DNA of 64,000 nt from Sandarakinorhabdus sp. AAP62 (GCF_000331225.1 NZ_ANFY01000003.1:186001-250000); one strand, 5' to 3'. Positions 37,730 through 47,029 are shown, counted from the first letter of the stretch. The notes: generated by a model from the sequence alone, not told the origin. Program-made: numbers and translations.

Positions 37730-40693
37730 ATGGGGGTGATGCACCTTCGCAACAGCTGTGCGGCTGTTGCCCTGTTTTCTACCGTTGCCATGTTCAGCAG
37801 CCCGGTATTCGCACAGGCTGCCCCGCAAGCTGCTGCCGATACTGAATCAGTTGAAGCCGAAATCATCGTCACCGGCAGCTTCATTCGCGGCACCCGCGAA
37901 GATGCGGCCATGCCGGTCGATGTGTTCACCGCCGACGATTTGAACAAGCAGGGCGTCTCCTCGCCGCTGGAATTCATCAAGCAGCTGCCCTCCGTGGGCG
38001 CCACGCTGGGCGATTCCAACCAATATTCCACGGCATCGCAGGGCTTCCAGGGCAATGGCTCGCTGAACCTGCGCGGCCTGGGCCCGACGCGCACGCTGGT
38101 GCTGTTCAACGGTCGCCGCACCGTGCTGGCCCCGGGTGACGGCTTCATCGATACCAACCTGATCCCGATCTTTGCACTGCAAAACATCGAAGTGCTGAAG
38201 GATGGCGCGGCCGCCACCTATGGTTCCGATGCCATTGCCGGCGTCGCCAACTTCACCACGCGCCGCAACTTCAATGGTGTCATCATCCAGGGCGATTGGG
38301 ATGCTATCAAGGGTTCGGACGACAACTGGACCAGCTCGATCCTGATCGGAAAGACGTTTGGCAAGGTTAATCTGATGGCCGGCTTCGGCTGGCAGCACCG
38401 GTCGACGTTGCCCAACTATGCCCGTGAATTCAGCCGCACAACCTATGCGGTCAACCCGTCGGGCTGGTCGGCGCTGTCGACGCCGGGCTTGTTTGCGGCC
38501 ACCTATCTGCAGAATGGCGCGCTCACCACGCAGACCGCCCGCGATGGCGGCAACGCCGGCTGCACGGCCGTTGGCGGCATCAATGATGGCGCCTTGTGCA
38601 GGTTCAGTTTCATCCCATGGAACAACATCATCGAAGAGGAAGATCGTTACCAGGGCTATGTGCAGGCCGATATCGACCTGACCGACCGCACAAAGGTGCA
38701 TCTGGAATTCAGCTATGCCCAGACCGATCTCAACTCGCTGGGCTATTCGCCGTCGTTCCCGCCCACCCAGGGCCCGCGCGGTTCCGGTTCGGCCAGCGCG
38801 TTCACCGTCAGCCCGAACAACCCCGGCGTGCCCGCCTTCCTGGCCCAAAGCGGGCTGGCACCTTCAACGGCGGAACGCCCGCTGGCCGCCGTGACTGCGG
38901 TATTCTGGCGGCCGCTTGGCTGGCTTGGCAACCCGGCCGATCCGGTGCGCGGTGCCGGCCTCGGAGCGGCCAATAATAAATCCTATCGCTTTTCGGGCGG
39001 GATTGAGCATGAATTCACCGAAAATTTCCGCGGTCAGGTCTATGGTACTTGGTGGCGCTCGGAACGTGATGCCTTTGCGCCTGATGTGATCGGCACGCGG
39101 CTGCAGAATGCCCTGAATGGCCTTGGCGGCCCGGGCTGCACCGGGACCACGCCCGGCCAGAACGGCTGCCAGTGGTTCAATCCCTTCCTCAATGCCGGCC
39201 AACCGATTTCGATCGAAGGTCGGACCAATCCCAACTATGTCCCCGGCGCCGAAAACAGCCCGGAACTCATCCGCTGGCTGCAAGTGCCCAACGGCACCCG
39301 CCAGGTGGAAGAACAGACCGTGTTTGATCTGATCTTCTCCGGCGAAACCAATCTCGACTTGGGAGGTGGGCCGATCGCCTACGCCTTTGGCGCGCAATAT
39401 CGCGGCAATGGCTGGTCCACCCGGCCGCTGCGGCCGGAATCCGATCTCAACATCAATCCCTGCTTCCGTGAAGGTGATCGCAGTTGCGTCGGTACGCCGA
39501 TCGAAGGCGTTGGCTCGTTCATCTTCCTGGGTGGCAGTCGCTTCGAACGCCAGACCCAGAATGTGAAGGCGATCTTTGCCGAAGTGAAGATTCCGATCAC
39601 TTCCACGCTGGAAGTCACGGGTGCGGCCCGCTTTGAAGATTATGGCGGCTCGGTTGGTTCCACCTTCAACCCCAAGGGCACGGTGCGCTGGCAGCCGGTT
39701 GATTGGCTGGTGTTGCGCGGCTCGGCGGGCACTACTTTCCGTGGTCCGCAGGCCAACCAGGTGGCGGCCAACCAGATCACCAGCCTCGCTGGCATCCAGG
39801 CGGCGGCCAACAACTTCAAATCGGTCGATATCTTCGGCAATCCCAATGATCTGGGGCCGGAAACCGCCTTCACCTACAATCTGGGCGCGGTTGTCTCCAC
39901 CGGCGGGCTGACCGTTTCGGTGGATTACTGGAGCTTTGACTTCAACGACCGCATCACCACCACGCCGGCCCAGGCCATCGCCACCAGCGTGGCCAGCGGC
40001 GCCGTGGCTGCCAACGGCACGCGTTTTGCCAATTGCAGCAGCATCTTTGCCAACCTGATCACCTTCCAGGGCGGCTGCGTGCAGGGCACGACGACCGGGT
40101 TCGACATCTCCCGCGTCCGCACCGACTGGGTGAACGGCCCCGGCATCAAGACCAGCGGCATCGATGTGTCGATCGATTACAATGTCGATGTGTTGGGCGG
40201 CCGGCTGAACGTCGGCGGCCAGGGCAGCTTTGTGCTGGACTACACGTTTGAAGATTTCATCTTCCGCGGTGTGCTGGTGCAGGCGGGTTATCAGGCCAAG
40301 GGCTTCACCAACTATTTCCGTGATCCGCAGACGGTGTCGCCGTTCCGCGGCAATGCCTGGATCAACTATAATCACAGCGGCATCAACGCGCGTTACCAGG
40401 TGCGTTATGTCGATGGCGTCACCGATGATCGCTGCGTCGGCCTCACCAACTGCACCAGCACCAGCTTTGGCCCGGTCAACTTCGGTCGCGAAGTCAGCAG
40501 CTTCACGCAGCACGATTTCCACCTGCAGTATGACCTGCCGACCATCGGCGGCGTGAAGACGCAGCTGCAATTCTCGGTCGAGAATTTCACCGATGCCGAT
40601 CCGCCCGCTTCGCGGCTGGAGCCGTCCTACGATCCGTTCATCGGCAACGCGCTGGGCCGCGTGTTCCGCTTCGGGGCGCGGGTGCAGTTCTGA
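37730..40693 (+). CDS. TonB-dependent outer-membrane receptor
   Basis: A 987-residue outer-membrane beta-barrel receptor energised by TonB. A signal peptide of about 34 residues (ending PVFAQAAP) is followed by EAEIIVTGSFIRGT, the start of the plug domain, DVFTADDL and LNLRGLGPTRTLVLFNGRR, then a large barrel ending with an aromatic C-terminal strand (GRVFRFGARVQF). Several cysteine pairs sit in extracellular loops. No N-terminal STN signalling domain is present. GGGGAG precedes the ATG. No partner genes for a specific substrate are adjacent, so the ligand cannot be assigned. Followed by a bidirectional terminator. Confidence 0.95.
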   Translation: MGVMHLRNSCAAVALFSTVAMFSSPVFAQAAPQAAADTESVEAEIIVTGSFIRGTREDAAMPVDVFTADDLNKQGVSSPLEFIKQLPSVGATLGDSNQYSTASQGFQGNGSLNLRGLGPTRTLVLFNGRRTVLAPGDGFIDTNLIPIFALQNIEVLKDGAAATYGSDAIAGVANFTTRRNFNGVIIQGDWDAIKGSDDNWTSSILIGKTFGKVNLMAGFGWQHRSTLPNYAREFSRTTYAVNPSGWSALSTPGLFAATYLQNGALTTQTARDGGNAGCTAVGGINDGALCRFSFIPWNNIIEEEDRYQGYVQADIDLTDRTKVHLEFSYAQTDLNSLGYSPSFPPTQGPRGSGSASAFTVSPNNPGVPAFLAQSGLAPSTAERPLAAVTAVFWRPLGWLGNPADPVRGAGLGAANNKSYRFSGGIEHEFTENFRGQVYGTWWRSERDAFAPDVIGTRLQNALNGLGGPGCTGTTPGQNGCQWFNPFLNAGQPISIEGRTNPNYVPGAENSPELIRWLQVPNGTRQVEEQTVFDLIFSGETNLDLGGGPIAYAFGAQYRGNGWSTRPLRPESDLNINPCFREGDRSCVGTPIEGVGSFIFLGGSRFERQTQNVKAIFAEVKIPITSTLEVTGAARFEDYGGSVGSTFNPKGTVRWQPVDWLVLRGSAGTTFRGPQANQVAANQITSLAGIQAAANNFKSVDIFGNPNDLGPETAFTYNLGAVVSTGGLTVSVDYWSFDFNDRITTTPAQAIATSVASGAVAANGTRFANCSSIFANLITFQGGCVQGTTTGFDISRVRTDWVNGPGIKTSGIDVSIDYNVDVLGGRLNVGGQGSFVLDYTFEDFIFRGVLVQAGYQAKGFTNYFRDPQTVSPFRGNAWINYNHSGINARYQVRYVDGVTDDRCVGLTNCTSTSFGPVNFGREVSSFTQHDFHLQYDLPTIGGVKTQLQFSVENFTDADPPASRLEPSYDPFIGNALGRVFRFGARVQF

Positions 40694-40707
40694 TCTTCCA
40701 GACTTTG

Positions 40708-40754
40708 ACAAAGGCGCGCGGCGTGGCCCAACCGGCCACGCCGCGCTGCTTTGT
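40708..40754. terminator. Bidirectional terminator between the TonB receptor and the NTF2-like gene
   Basis: A perfect 13-base inverted repeat (40716-40728 with 40734-40746), loop of five, flanked by a further ACAAAG/CTTTGT pair (40708-40713 and 40749-40754). T-rich sequence follows the stem on both strands. It sits between two convergent genes and should end transcription in both directions. Confidence 0.75.
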
Positions 40755-40756
40755 GG

Positions 40757-41131
40757 TCACGCGGTCTGGCGGGCGTAGTCTTCGGCGTCGAACCAGCCGC
40801 GCGAGGCGGCGATCTCTCCGGCCTCGTTCAGTTCCCAGGCTTCCCATCCGGCCACCGATACAGGCTTTCCGCTGGCCGCGTGGGTGCCGGTGAAGGTCCA
40901 CAAATAGATGGCGGTCAAGCCAGCCGCGCGCACGCCGTCACAGCGCAGCACCATATCGGGGATATCGGCGAGGAACCCGGCGGCCATCTCGGTCACGCCG
41001 GCATGGCCCTGCCACAGCGGCCCGCCGTTGATGCTGATGCCACCATCACTCGCATAATGGTTCGCCACGGCCTCCGGGTGGCCGCTGTTCCAGGCGGCGG
41101 TATAGCCAGCTGCGATGGCGGCGATATCCAT
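40757..41131 (-). CDS. NTF2-like (SnoaL-type) protein
   Basis: A 124-residue single-domain protein of the NTF2-like superfamily. Typical features are AAGYTAAWNSGHPEAVANHYA at the N-terminus and the strand pattern YLWTFTGTHAASGKPVSVAG with a final WFDAEDYARQ. Members include small ketosteroid-isomerase-like enzymes and ligand-binding proteins; catalytic residues cannot be fixed from sequence. Its ATG shares the A of the rlmB stop, so the two are translated together, though a functional link is not obvious. Confidence 0.85.
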   Translation of the reverse strand: MDIAAIAAGYTAAWNSGHPEAVANHYASDGGISINGGPLWQGHAGVTEMAAGFLADIPDMVLRCDGVRAAGLTAIYLWTFTGTHAASGKPVSVAGWEAWELNEAGEIAASRGWFDAEDYARQTA

Positions 41132-41886
41132 CACAAGCCGCGCCGCGCGCAGGCATACAGCGCAATGGCGCCGGCGTTGGACACGTTCAGGCTCTCGACG
41201 CCGCTGATCGGCAGCCGGGCCAACTGATCGCAATTCTCGATGGTCAGATGGCGCAGGCCTTCGCCTTCGCTGCCCAGCACCAGCGCCGGCTGCGCCTTGC
41301 CCAGCGCCGATTCCAGCGTGTCTGGCGCACTCCCGTCCAGCGCGATGCGCCAAAAGCCGGCATCGCCAATCTCGCCCAAGGCGCGTGCCAGGTTCACGGT
41401 GCGCACCCATGGCAGCTGTTCCAGTGCGCCGCTTGCCGACCGGGCCAGCACGCCGGTTTCGGCCGGGCTGTGGCGATCCTGGGTAACGATTGCCCGCGCA
41501 TTGAAGGCCAGCGCCGATCGCATCAGCGCGCCAACATTGTGCGGATCAGTCACCTGATCGAGCACGATGATCGGCCGGTTTTCGCCATCGTCGGCCTGGG
41601 CCAGGATGTCGCCCAGCCAGACATTTTCCAGCGGCTCCACTTCCAGCACAAAGCCCTGGTGCGGCGCATCGGGCGGGCACAACCGGCCCAGATCATGATC
41701 ATCGCCAATCTGTACCTGCAGCCCCTGCGGGATCACGATGGTTTTCGACGTGGCCGGGGTCAGCCACAATTTGCGGAACGACCGTTCTGGATTGTCGAGC
41801 GCGGCAAACACCGCATGCCGGCCATAAAGGCGCGGGAAGGGGCTTTTCTGACCCTGCTGGTTCTTGGGGTGGGGACGGCGGCCCAT
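41131..41886 (-). CDS. rlmB: 23S rRNA (guanosine-2251-2'-O)-methyltransferase
   Basis: SPOUT/TrmH-type methyltransferase that modifies G2251 in the peptidyl-transferase P-loop of 23S rRNA. The 251-residue product has an N-terminal substrate-binding domain (RLYGRHAVFAALDNP) and the knot motifs VLDQVTDPHNVGALMRSA, LGSEGEGLRHL and LPISGVESLNVSNAGAIALY. These match RlmB; TrmH-like paralogues are the alternative. It sits 87 bases from the tRNA-Tyr gene on the same strand, downstream of it. Confidence 0.93.
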   Translation of the reverse strand: MGRRPHPKNQQGQKSPFPRLYGRHAVFAALDNPERSFRKLWLTPATSKTIVIPQGLQVQIGDDHDLGRLCPPDAPHQGFVLEVEPLENVWLGDILAQADDGENRPIIVLDQVTDPHNVGALMRSALAFNARAIVTQDRHSPAETGVLARSASGALEQLPWVRTVNLARALGEIGDAGFWRIALDGSAPDTLESALGKAQPALVLGSEGEGLRHLTIENCDQLARLPISGVESLNVSNAGAIALYACARRGL

Positions 41887-41972
41887 GGCAAACTTCCGAT
41901 AACTGAAACGCCGCTGCCATAGCGATGAAAGCAGCCATGCGCCACGGTCAATGCAGGGAAAGGCCCGACAGG

Positions 41973-42059
41973 TGGTGGAGGGGGTTGGATTTGAACCAAC
42001 GTAGGGTGAAACCCGGCAGATTTACAGTCTGCTGCCATTGACCGCTCGGCCACCCCTCC
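41973..42059 (-). tRNA. tRNA-Tyr (GTA)
   Basis: An 87-base tRNA with encoded CCA. Acceptor stem GGAGGGG pairs with CCCCTCC, the anticodon loop CTGTAAA reads GTA, and the long variable arm marks a class II tRNA, which fits tyrosine. T-arm GGTTCAAATCC is normal. Confidence 0.97.
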
Positions 42060-42091
42060 ACAGCCGCTGTGCGGACCTGTCGGGAGGCGGC

Positions 42092-42120
42092 CTAGTGCGT
42101 CAGGCCAGCGCGCCTGTCAA
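42092..42120 (-). promoter_or_regulatory. Putative promoter of tRNA-Tyr
   Basis: On the minus strand a perfect TTGACA (42120-42115) is followed 17 bases later by CACTAG (42097-42092), a weak -10. Transcription would begin about 25 bases before the mature tRNA. The -35 is strong, the -10 poor, so the exact register is uncertain. Confidence 0.45.
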
Positions 42121-42156
42121 CGCCAATTTCAACGCCGCTTTTCCGAATGCGCCGCA

Positions 42157-43236
42157 TCAGCCACGATCCGGTACCACCCGGTCACGGCCCAGCCGCTTGG
42201 CGGTATAAAGCGCCCCATCGGCGCGCTCGATCAGCTGGTCCGGCCCTTGCCCGTCACGATGTTCGGCCACGCCAGCCGAAAAGCTGATGCGGCCCATGCT
42301 GCTGCCATCAACGGCGCTGCGCAGCACCTGGCCCGCCAGATCGGCGCGAACCCGGTCGATGCGGCCGGCGGCCGCCTGCACGCTGGTGCCCGGCATCACG
42401 CCCACGAATTCCTCGCCGCCCAGCCGGCCGACGAGGCCGCCATCCTGTTCCAGCCTGTCGGCCAGATGGCGGGCCACGAAACGCAGCACATCATCGCCCA
42501 TGGCGTGGCCAAAACGATCGTTGAAGCGCTTGAAATGGTCGATATCGACCACTGCCACCGCCAGCGGTGCGCCCGCTGCCGCGGCATCGGCCTGGGCCTT
42601 TTCGACGGCTGCCATCAGCCCGCGCCGGTTGAGCACGCCGGTCAGCGCATCGGTCACCGCGGCGCGTTCGGCCTGGGTCAGCCGGTCGGCCAGCGCCCGG
42701 CTTTCGGCGGCGGCCTGTTCCAGTTCTTTCAGCAGGCGGCCATTGGCGGCCTGCACCGTGGAGGTCGCTGAACTCAATTGCTCCAGCAGGCCGGCCAGCG
42801 CGGTGGCGTCCATCGGGCCGGCCAGCTGCTCGCCGCCATTGGCGATGGCACGGCCATAATCGGCCAGATCGGTCTGGCCGCTTTCGATGCGCTTGGTCAG
42901 GGCCTCGGCCTGGCCATGGGCTTCGGCGATCAACTGGTTGACCTGCGCCTCGCTCATTTGACCCAGCAATGTCTCGCGCAGGCCCATCACCACGCCCAAT
43001 GTCAGCCCTTCGCCGGCAATGGCCTTGTCGATGGCCAGCGACAATTCGGGGTCTTCATCCCGTACATAGCGCCACAGCACATCATAGACGGAAGGTTCCG
43101 GCGGCAGCCCGGTCTGGATCAGCAGGGTGCGGATCTGGTCGTAATTGGCCAGCGGACCCGAGCCGGCGGGAAAGGCGACATCGGGCGGGGCTGGCACCGC
43201 CTTTTCTGCCACCATTGGCCCCGGCTGATGCTTCAT
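42157..43236 (-). CDS. GGDEF-domain diguanylate cyclase
   Basis: A 359-residue cytoplasmic protein. The C-terminal GGDEF domain (about 195-355) keeps the active GGEEF motif in VGRLGGEEFVGVM and the DALTGVLNRRGL and DIDHFKRFNDRFGHAMGD substrate segments, so it should make cyclic-di-GMP. The inhibitory RxxD site is absent at the expected position. The N-terminal 190 residues are a conserved alpha-helical region (WRYVRDEDPELSLAIDKA) leading to a coiled coil; its signal is unknown. Start ATG at 43236 has GGAGGG upstream; a longer frame exists but lacks a ribosome site. Confidence 0.93.
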   Translation of the reverse strand: MKHQPGPMVAEKAVPAPPDVAFPAGSGPLANYDQIRTLLIQTGLPPEPSVYDVLWRYVRDEDPELSLAIDKAIAGEGLTLGVVMGLRETLLGQMSEAQVNQLIAEAHGQAEALTKRIESGQTDLADYGRAIANGGEQLAGPMDATALAGLLEQLSSATSTVQAANGRLLKELEQAAAESRALADRLTQAERAAVTDALTGVLNRRGLMAAVEKAQADAAAAGAPLAVAVVDIDHFKRFNDRFGHAMGDDVLRFVARHLADRLEQDGGLVGRLGGEEFVGVMPGTSVQAAAGRIDRVRADLAGQVLRSAVDGSSMGRISFSAGVAEHRDGQGPDQLIERADGALYTAKRLGRDRVVPDRG

Positions 43237-43477
43237 GTGATTGACCCTCCCGCACTGATTGACCTGATCCGGATACGGCGGCAGCGGCGGCGGGTTTAGG
43301 AGGTTTTTGCGTGCGAAGAAGGGCAGTGAAGTCAACAGACAGGCAAAAAGGCAAGGCAAGGGGCCGCGGCAAAGCCGCGGCTGACGTCGAAGCGGTTCTG
43401 CTGGCCTGGGGGTCAGCCGCCCGCCCGGCCGATCTTGCGCCTGTCGGCACGCGGCACGCGCGCTCGCGCCGCTGCGA

Positions 43478-43551
<74 letters not shown>

Positions 43552-43641
43552 GCTGTCACCGCCAATAGGCCAGCCGTGCCGCCGATTCAATCATTGCTTC
43601 ACCGTTTGCGCTGCATCGGCCGCAGCGCCGGCACCGACCAC

Positions 43642-43670
43642 TTGCGCCGCCGCGCCCGCCTCTTTATAGC
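43642..43670 (+). promoter_or_regulatory. Putative promoter of tRNA-Trp-secE-nusG
   Basis: TTGCGC (43642-43647), a 17-base spacer and TATAGC (43665-43670), about 16 bases before the tRNA-Trp 5' end. Good spacing and -10 agreement; the -35 matches consensus at four of six. It probably serves the tRNA and the secE-nusG-rplK-rplA genes after it. Confidence 0.55.
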
Positions 43671-43685
43671 CGCGCCTCTGCGCAC

Positions 43686-43761
43686 AGGAGTGTAGCTCAG
43701 TTGGTAGAGCATCGGTCTCCAAAACCGAGGGCCGGGGGTTCGAGCCCCTCCACTCCTGCCA
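43686..43761 (+). tRNA. tRNA-Trp (CCA)
   Basis: A 76-base tRNA with encoded CCA. Acceptor stem AGGAGTG pairs with CACTCCT, the anticodon loop CTCCAAA reads CCA. It immediately precedes secE-nusG, an order conserved in many bacteria. Confidence 0.98.
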
Positions 43762-43949
43762 GCAGCCCGGAATTTCTGCCGCAAGCGGTTGAAGTTGCAG
43801 GGTCGCAGGCCCAAGTTGTGGGGCGTGGGCAGCGTTGATCCGGCCGGTAGCGGGGTTCCCCGTGCCGGTTATTGGCGTTGCGGGCGGCGGGTTCCAGCTG
43901 CTGCCCGAGTGATTCGTGTCGGGTTTCGAATGGCAAAAGGCGAACGCGC

Positions 43950-44177
43950 GTGAGTGAGGCAAAGGCTGAAGTGGCGAAGAAGCCCCGGGTTTCCCCGGCG
44001 GAATTCGTGCGCCAGGTGCAGACCGAGCAGCGCAAGATCACCTGGCCGACGCTGCCCGATACAGTGCGCATGACGATCATGGTGCTGGTGATGACGACGC
44101 TGCTGTCGGTCTGCTTCCTCGGCATCGATCAGGTCCTGGGTCGCACCGTCAAATTCCTGCTCAGCCTCGCTGCCTGA
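43950..44177 (+). CDS. secE: Preprotein translocase subunit SecE
   Basis: Short essential subunit of the SecYEG channel in the inner membrane. The 75-residue product has the conserved amphipathic segment EFVRQVQTEQRKITWPTLPDT followed by one membrane helix (MTIMVLVMTTLLSVCFLGI), the single-helix form of alphaproteobacteria. Start is GTG at 43950 with AAAAGG upstream; the frame to the left has no homology. Followed after eight bases by nusG. The leader from the tRNA-Trp end (43762) is 188 bases and contains a GC-rich hairpin near 43854-43870. Confidence 0.95.
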   Translation: MSEAKAEVAKKPRVSPAEFVRQVQTEQRKITWPTLPDTVRMTIMVLVMTTLLSVCFLGIDQVLGRTVKFLLSLAA

Positions 44178-44185
44178 GGAACATT

Positions 44186-44722
44186 ATGTCGCGCTGGTAC
44201 ATCATTCACGCCTATTCCGGTTTCGAGAACAAGGTGAAGGAGTCGATCCTCGCCGAAGCCCGCCGCATGGGCCTTGAAGGCTTCATCGACGCGGTTGAAG
44301 TGCCGGCCGAAACCGTCACCGAAGTGGTGAAGGGCAAGAAGCGCCAGGTCGAGCGCAAGTCGATGCCCGGCTATGTGCTGGCCAAGCTGGCGATGACCGA
44401 CGATGTCTATCACCTCGTCAAGAACACCCCGAAGGTGACCGGATTCCTGGGCCAGCAGAACAAGCCGCAGCCGGTGAGCGAGGCGGAAGCCGCCCGCATG
44501 CTGAACACCAAGACCGAGGAAACCCCTGCGGCCAAGATCAAGAAGAAGGCCAATTTCGAGATCGGCGACAGTGTGCGCGTGCTCGATGGCCCGTTTGCCA
44601 GTTTCAACGGCCTGGTCGAGGAAATCGACTACGACCATGGCCGCGTCAAGGTTTCGGTGTCGATCTTCGGCCGGGCAACGCCCGTCGAACTCGGCTTCGA
44701 ACAGGTGGAAAAGCAGAAGTAA
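44186..44722 (+). CDS. nusG: Transcription termination/antitermination protein NusG
   Basis: Universal elongation factor that binds the RNA polymerase clamp and links to Rho and ribosomal protein S10. The 178-residue protein has the NGN domain (MSRWYIIHAYSGFENKV, PGYVLAKLAM, NTPKVTGFLG) and a C-terminal KOW domain (GDSVRVLDGPFASFNGLVEE). Length and motifs are normal. Lies between secE and rplK as in most bacteria. Confidence 0.98.
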   Translation: MSRWYIIHAYSGFENKVKESILAEARRMGLEGFIDAVEVPAETVTEVVKGKKRQVERKSMPGYVLAKLAMTDDVYHLVKNTPKVTGFLGQQNKPQPVSEAEAARMLNTKTEETPAAKIKKKANFEIGDSVRVLDGPFASFNGLVEEIDYDHGRVKVSVSIFGRATPVELGFEQVEKQK

Positions 44723-44792
44723 GGCTTTTCCATCTTCAGCGTGGGAGGCCGGTTGCCCCGGCCGCTAGCACCACACAACAAGGAGTGGCCCG

Positions 44793-45227
44793 ATGGCCAA
44801 GAAGATTACCGGTTATATCAAGCTGCAGGTGAAGGCGGGTTCCGCCAACCCCTCGCCGCCGATCGGCCCCGCACTGGGCCAGCGCGGCGTCAACATCATG
44901 GAATTCTGCAAGGCGTTCAACGCCAAGACCGAATCCCTGGAAAAGGGCACGCCGATCCCGACGGTCATCACCGTCTATGCCGATCGCTCGTTCAGCTTCA
45001 TCACCAAGCTGCCGCCGGCCTCTTACCTGATCAAGCAGGCTGCTGGCCTGAAGTCGGGCGGCACCACGCCGGGCAAGGGCGCGCCGGTTGCCAAGATCAA
45101 GCAGTCGCAGATCCGCGCCATCGCCGAGCAGAAGATGCCCGACCTGAACGCGAACAGCATCGAGATGGCGATGAAGACCATCGAAGGTTCGGCCCGCGCG
45201 ATGGGCCTGCAAGTGGTGGAGGGCTAA
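44793..45227 (+). CDS. rplK: 50S ribosomal protein L11
   Basis: L11 of the ribosomal stalk base, needed for translation-factor GTPase action and stringent response. The 144-residue product begins [15 protein letters not shown] and has [20 protein letters not shown], the thiostrepton-site signature, and the C-terminal RNA-binding part with [26 protein letters not shown] precedes the ATG. Separated from rplA by four bases. Confidence 0.98.
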   Translation: MAKKITGYIKLQVKAGSANPSPPIGPALGQRGVNIMEFCKAFNAKTESLEKGTPIPTVITVYADRSFSFITKLPPASYLIKQAAGLKSGGTTPGKGAPVAKIKQSQIRAIAEQKMPDLNANSIEMAMKTIEGSARAMGLQVVEG

Positions 45228-45231
45228 GACC

Positions 45232-45930
45232 ATGGCAACGACCAAGAAGGCCAAGGCTCTGGCCGCTGCGGTGAACCGCGACAAGCTCTATCCGATCGAC
45301 GAAGCGCTGGGCCTGGTGAAGAGCCTGGCCACCGCCAAGTTTGACGAAACCATCGAAGTGTCGCTGAACCTGGGCGTTGATCCCCGTCACGCCGATCAGA
45401 TGGTGCGCGGCGTCGTCACCCTGCCCAAGGGCACCGGCAAGACCGTGCGCGTGGGCGTGTTCGCCCGCGGCGCCAAGGCTGATGAAGCCAAGGCCGCCGG
45501 CGCCGACGTGGTGGGCGCTGAAGACCTGCTGGAACTGGTGACCGGCGGCACGATCGATTTCGATCGCTGCATCGCCACGCCGGACATGATGGGTCTGGTT
45601 GGCCGTCTCGGCAAGGTGCTGGGCCCCAAGGGCCTGATGCCGAACCCGAAGCTGGGCACCGTGACGATGAACGTCGCCGAAGCCGTGAAGGCGGCCAAGG
45701 GCGGCCAGATCGAATATCGCGTCGAAAAGGCCGGTATCATCCATGGCATCCTGGGCAAGGCCAGCTTTGACCAGGCCGATCTGCGCAGCAACTTCAACGC
45801 GCTGCTCGATGCCGTGGTGAAGGCCAAGCCGTCGGGCGCCAAGGGCAAGTATCTGCTCAAGGTCGCCGTCAGCTCGTCGATGGGCGCCGGCATCAAGGTC
45901 GATCCGGCCTCGACGGGCCAGAACGCCTGA
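45232..45930 (+). CDS. rplA: 50S ribosomal protein L1
   Basis: L1 of the ribosomal L1 stalk, which moves the E-site tRNA and in many bacteria represses its own operon. The 232-residue product shows [20 protein letters not shown], the central GAEDLLELV and the [21 protein letters not shown] motif. Followed at once by an intrinsic terminator, so the rplKA unit ends here. Confidence 0.98.
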   Translation: MATTKKAKALAAAVNRDKLYPIDEALGLVKSLATAKFDETIEVSLNLGVDPRHADQMVRGVVTLPKGTGKTVRVGVFARGAKADEAKAAGADVVGAEDLLELVTGGTIDFDRCIATPDMMGLVGRLGKVLGPKGLMPNPKLGTVTMNVAEAVKAAKGGQIEYRVEKAGIIHGILGKASFDQADLRSNFNALLDAVVKAKPSGAKGKYLLKVAVSSSMGAGIKVDPASTGQNA

Positions 45931-45954
45931 TCCAAGCGCTGAGCGCAATGAAAC

Positions 45955-45989
45955 GGGGCCGGGAAGAGCGATCTCCCCGGCCCTTTTTT
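45955..45989 (+). terminator. Intrinsic terminator after rplA
   Basis: An eight-base stem GGGCCGGG (45956-45963) with CCCGGCCC (45976-45983), loop of 12, followed by six T residues. It ends the secE-nusG-rplK-rplA transcript before the rplJ leader. Confidence 0.9.
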
Positions 45990-46127
45990 CGTGCTGCGAA
46001 CCGGAACCGGCAGCGCCCGCCACCGGCCATCCGCTTCACTGGACAGCAGGCAGATACGCTGGTCACCTTCTGCCGATGCAGGGCCGCCGGAAAAGATCGG
46101 CCTGGCCCGGGCAGGGCCGTGTCGGGC

Positions 46128-46156
46128 TTGACTCTGCGGCGGCCACCCCGTAGTGC
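46128..46156 (+). promoter_or_regulatory. Putative rplJ-rplL promoter
   Basis: TTGACT (46128-46133), 17-base spacer and TAGTGC (46151-46156). The -35 is near consensus, the -10 weak. It lies in the long gap after the rplA terminator, where a separate promoter for rplJL is required. Confidence 0.45.
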
Positions 46157-46462
46157 GCCGCATCCGCTCAAGCCAGCAATGGCTGGGCGACCGTCCGAGA
46201 TTGCAGGTGGGTTTTGCCCTTAAGCCAGTTGGGCCTGCATGAGACGAGGTTGGTTTTCACGGATTGGGCTGTGGCCTGATCCGGTCTGCACTGGGTATCC
46301 CGGTGTGGCGACGATCCTCTTCGGACGGGCCTGGTGCCCGCTCCTCCCCACAATGTGGTGATTGGCAGGCGCAAGGCTCATGAGCCGGCGCAGCGGAAAC
46401 GCTGTGTCATCACCGGCCTGCCAAGCCCCTGGGCCTGGCGGGCATGAAACCAAGGAGTGAGC
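46157..46462 (+). promoter_or_regulatory. Structured rplJ leader (L10-type autoregulatory leader)
   Basis: The 532-base gap 45931-46462 holds the rplA terminator, a promoter and then about 300 bases of leader with no credible gene. It can fold strongly: a nine-base stem TTGGCAGGC/GCCTGCCAA (46362-46370 with 46416-46424) encloses a CAGCG-GAAA-CGCTG hairpin (46391-46404) and a 12-base palindrome GGCTCATGAGCC (46375-46386). Known: L10 with L12 binds such leaders to repress rplJL. That this is the L10 site is inferred from position and shape. Confidence 0.6.
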
Positions 46463-46978
46463 ATGGATCGCGCCCAAAAAGCCGAAGCCGTCTCCAGCCT
46501 GGCCAAGACGCTGACCGAGACTTCGGTCGTCGTGGTCACGCGCAACCATGGCCTGACCGTCGCGCAAGCGAGCGATCTCAGGAACAGGATGCGCGCGGCT
46601 GGTGCCAGCTACAAGGTGACGAAGAACAGCCTTGCGCGCATCGCGCTCGAAGGCACGCCCTACCAGCCGATCGGCGACCTGCTGACCGGCCCGATCGGCC
46701 TTGCCACGTCCACCGATCCGGTGGCCGCTGCCAAGATCGCGGTGGAATTCGCCAAGACGACCGACAAGTTCGAAATCGTCGGTGGCGGCATGGGTGGCAC
46801 TGTCCTCGATGTGAATGGCGTGAAGGCCCTGGCCGAACTGCCGTCGCTCGACGAACTGCGTGCCAAGCTGATTGGCCTGCTCAACGCACCGGCCACCAAG
46901 CTGGCCCAGCTGGCCAATGCGCCGGCGACCAAGCTGGCCCGCGTCTTTTCGGCCTATGCCGAAAAAGAAGCTGCCTGA
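46463..46978 (+). CDS. rplJ: 50S ribosomal protein L10
   Basis: L10 anchors the L7/L12 stalk and represses its own operon. The 171-residue product starts [17 protein letters not shown] at the ATG 46463 (AAGGAG upstream; a GTG at 46457 would overlap that site). The RNA-binding segment [19 protein letters not shown] and [14 protein letters not shown] are typical; the C-terminal helix that binds L12 dimers contains two near-copies of NAPATKLA. Followed by rplL after 51 bases. Confidence 0.97.
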   Translation: MDRAQKAEAVSSLAKTLTETSVVVVTRNHGLTVAQASDLRNRMRAAGASYKVTKNSLARIALEGTPYQPIGDLLTGPIGLATSTDPVAAAKIAVEFAKTTDKFEIVGGGMGGTVLDVNGVKALAELPSLDELRAKLIGLLNAPATKLAQLANAPATKLARVFSAYAEKEAA

Positions 46979-47029
46979 GCCTTCGACCAAACTTCACACA
47001 GACCAAACTGAAAACACTGGAGAATTACC

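Noticed and set aside
43591-44125. Minus-strand frames over tRNA-Trp and secE
   Set aside because: They are complements of the tRNA and of secE, with no supporting signal.
45948-46223. A 91-codon frame in the rplA-rplJ gap
   Set aside because: It runs through the terminator and the leader, has no ribosome site and no recognisable sequence.
46860-46960. Internal duplication at the rplJ C-terminus
   Set aside because: Two near-copies of NAPATKLA are seen, but repeats of this type are normal in the L12-binding helix of L10, so this is not an anomaly.
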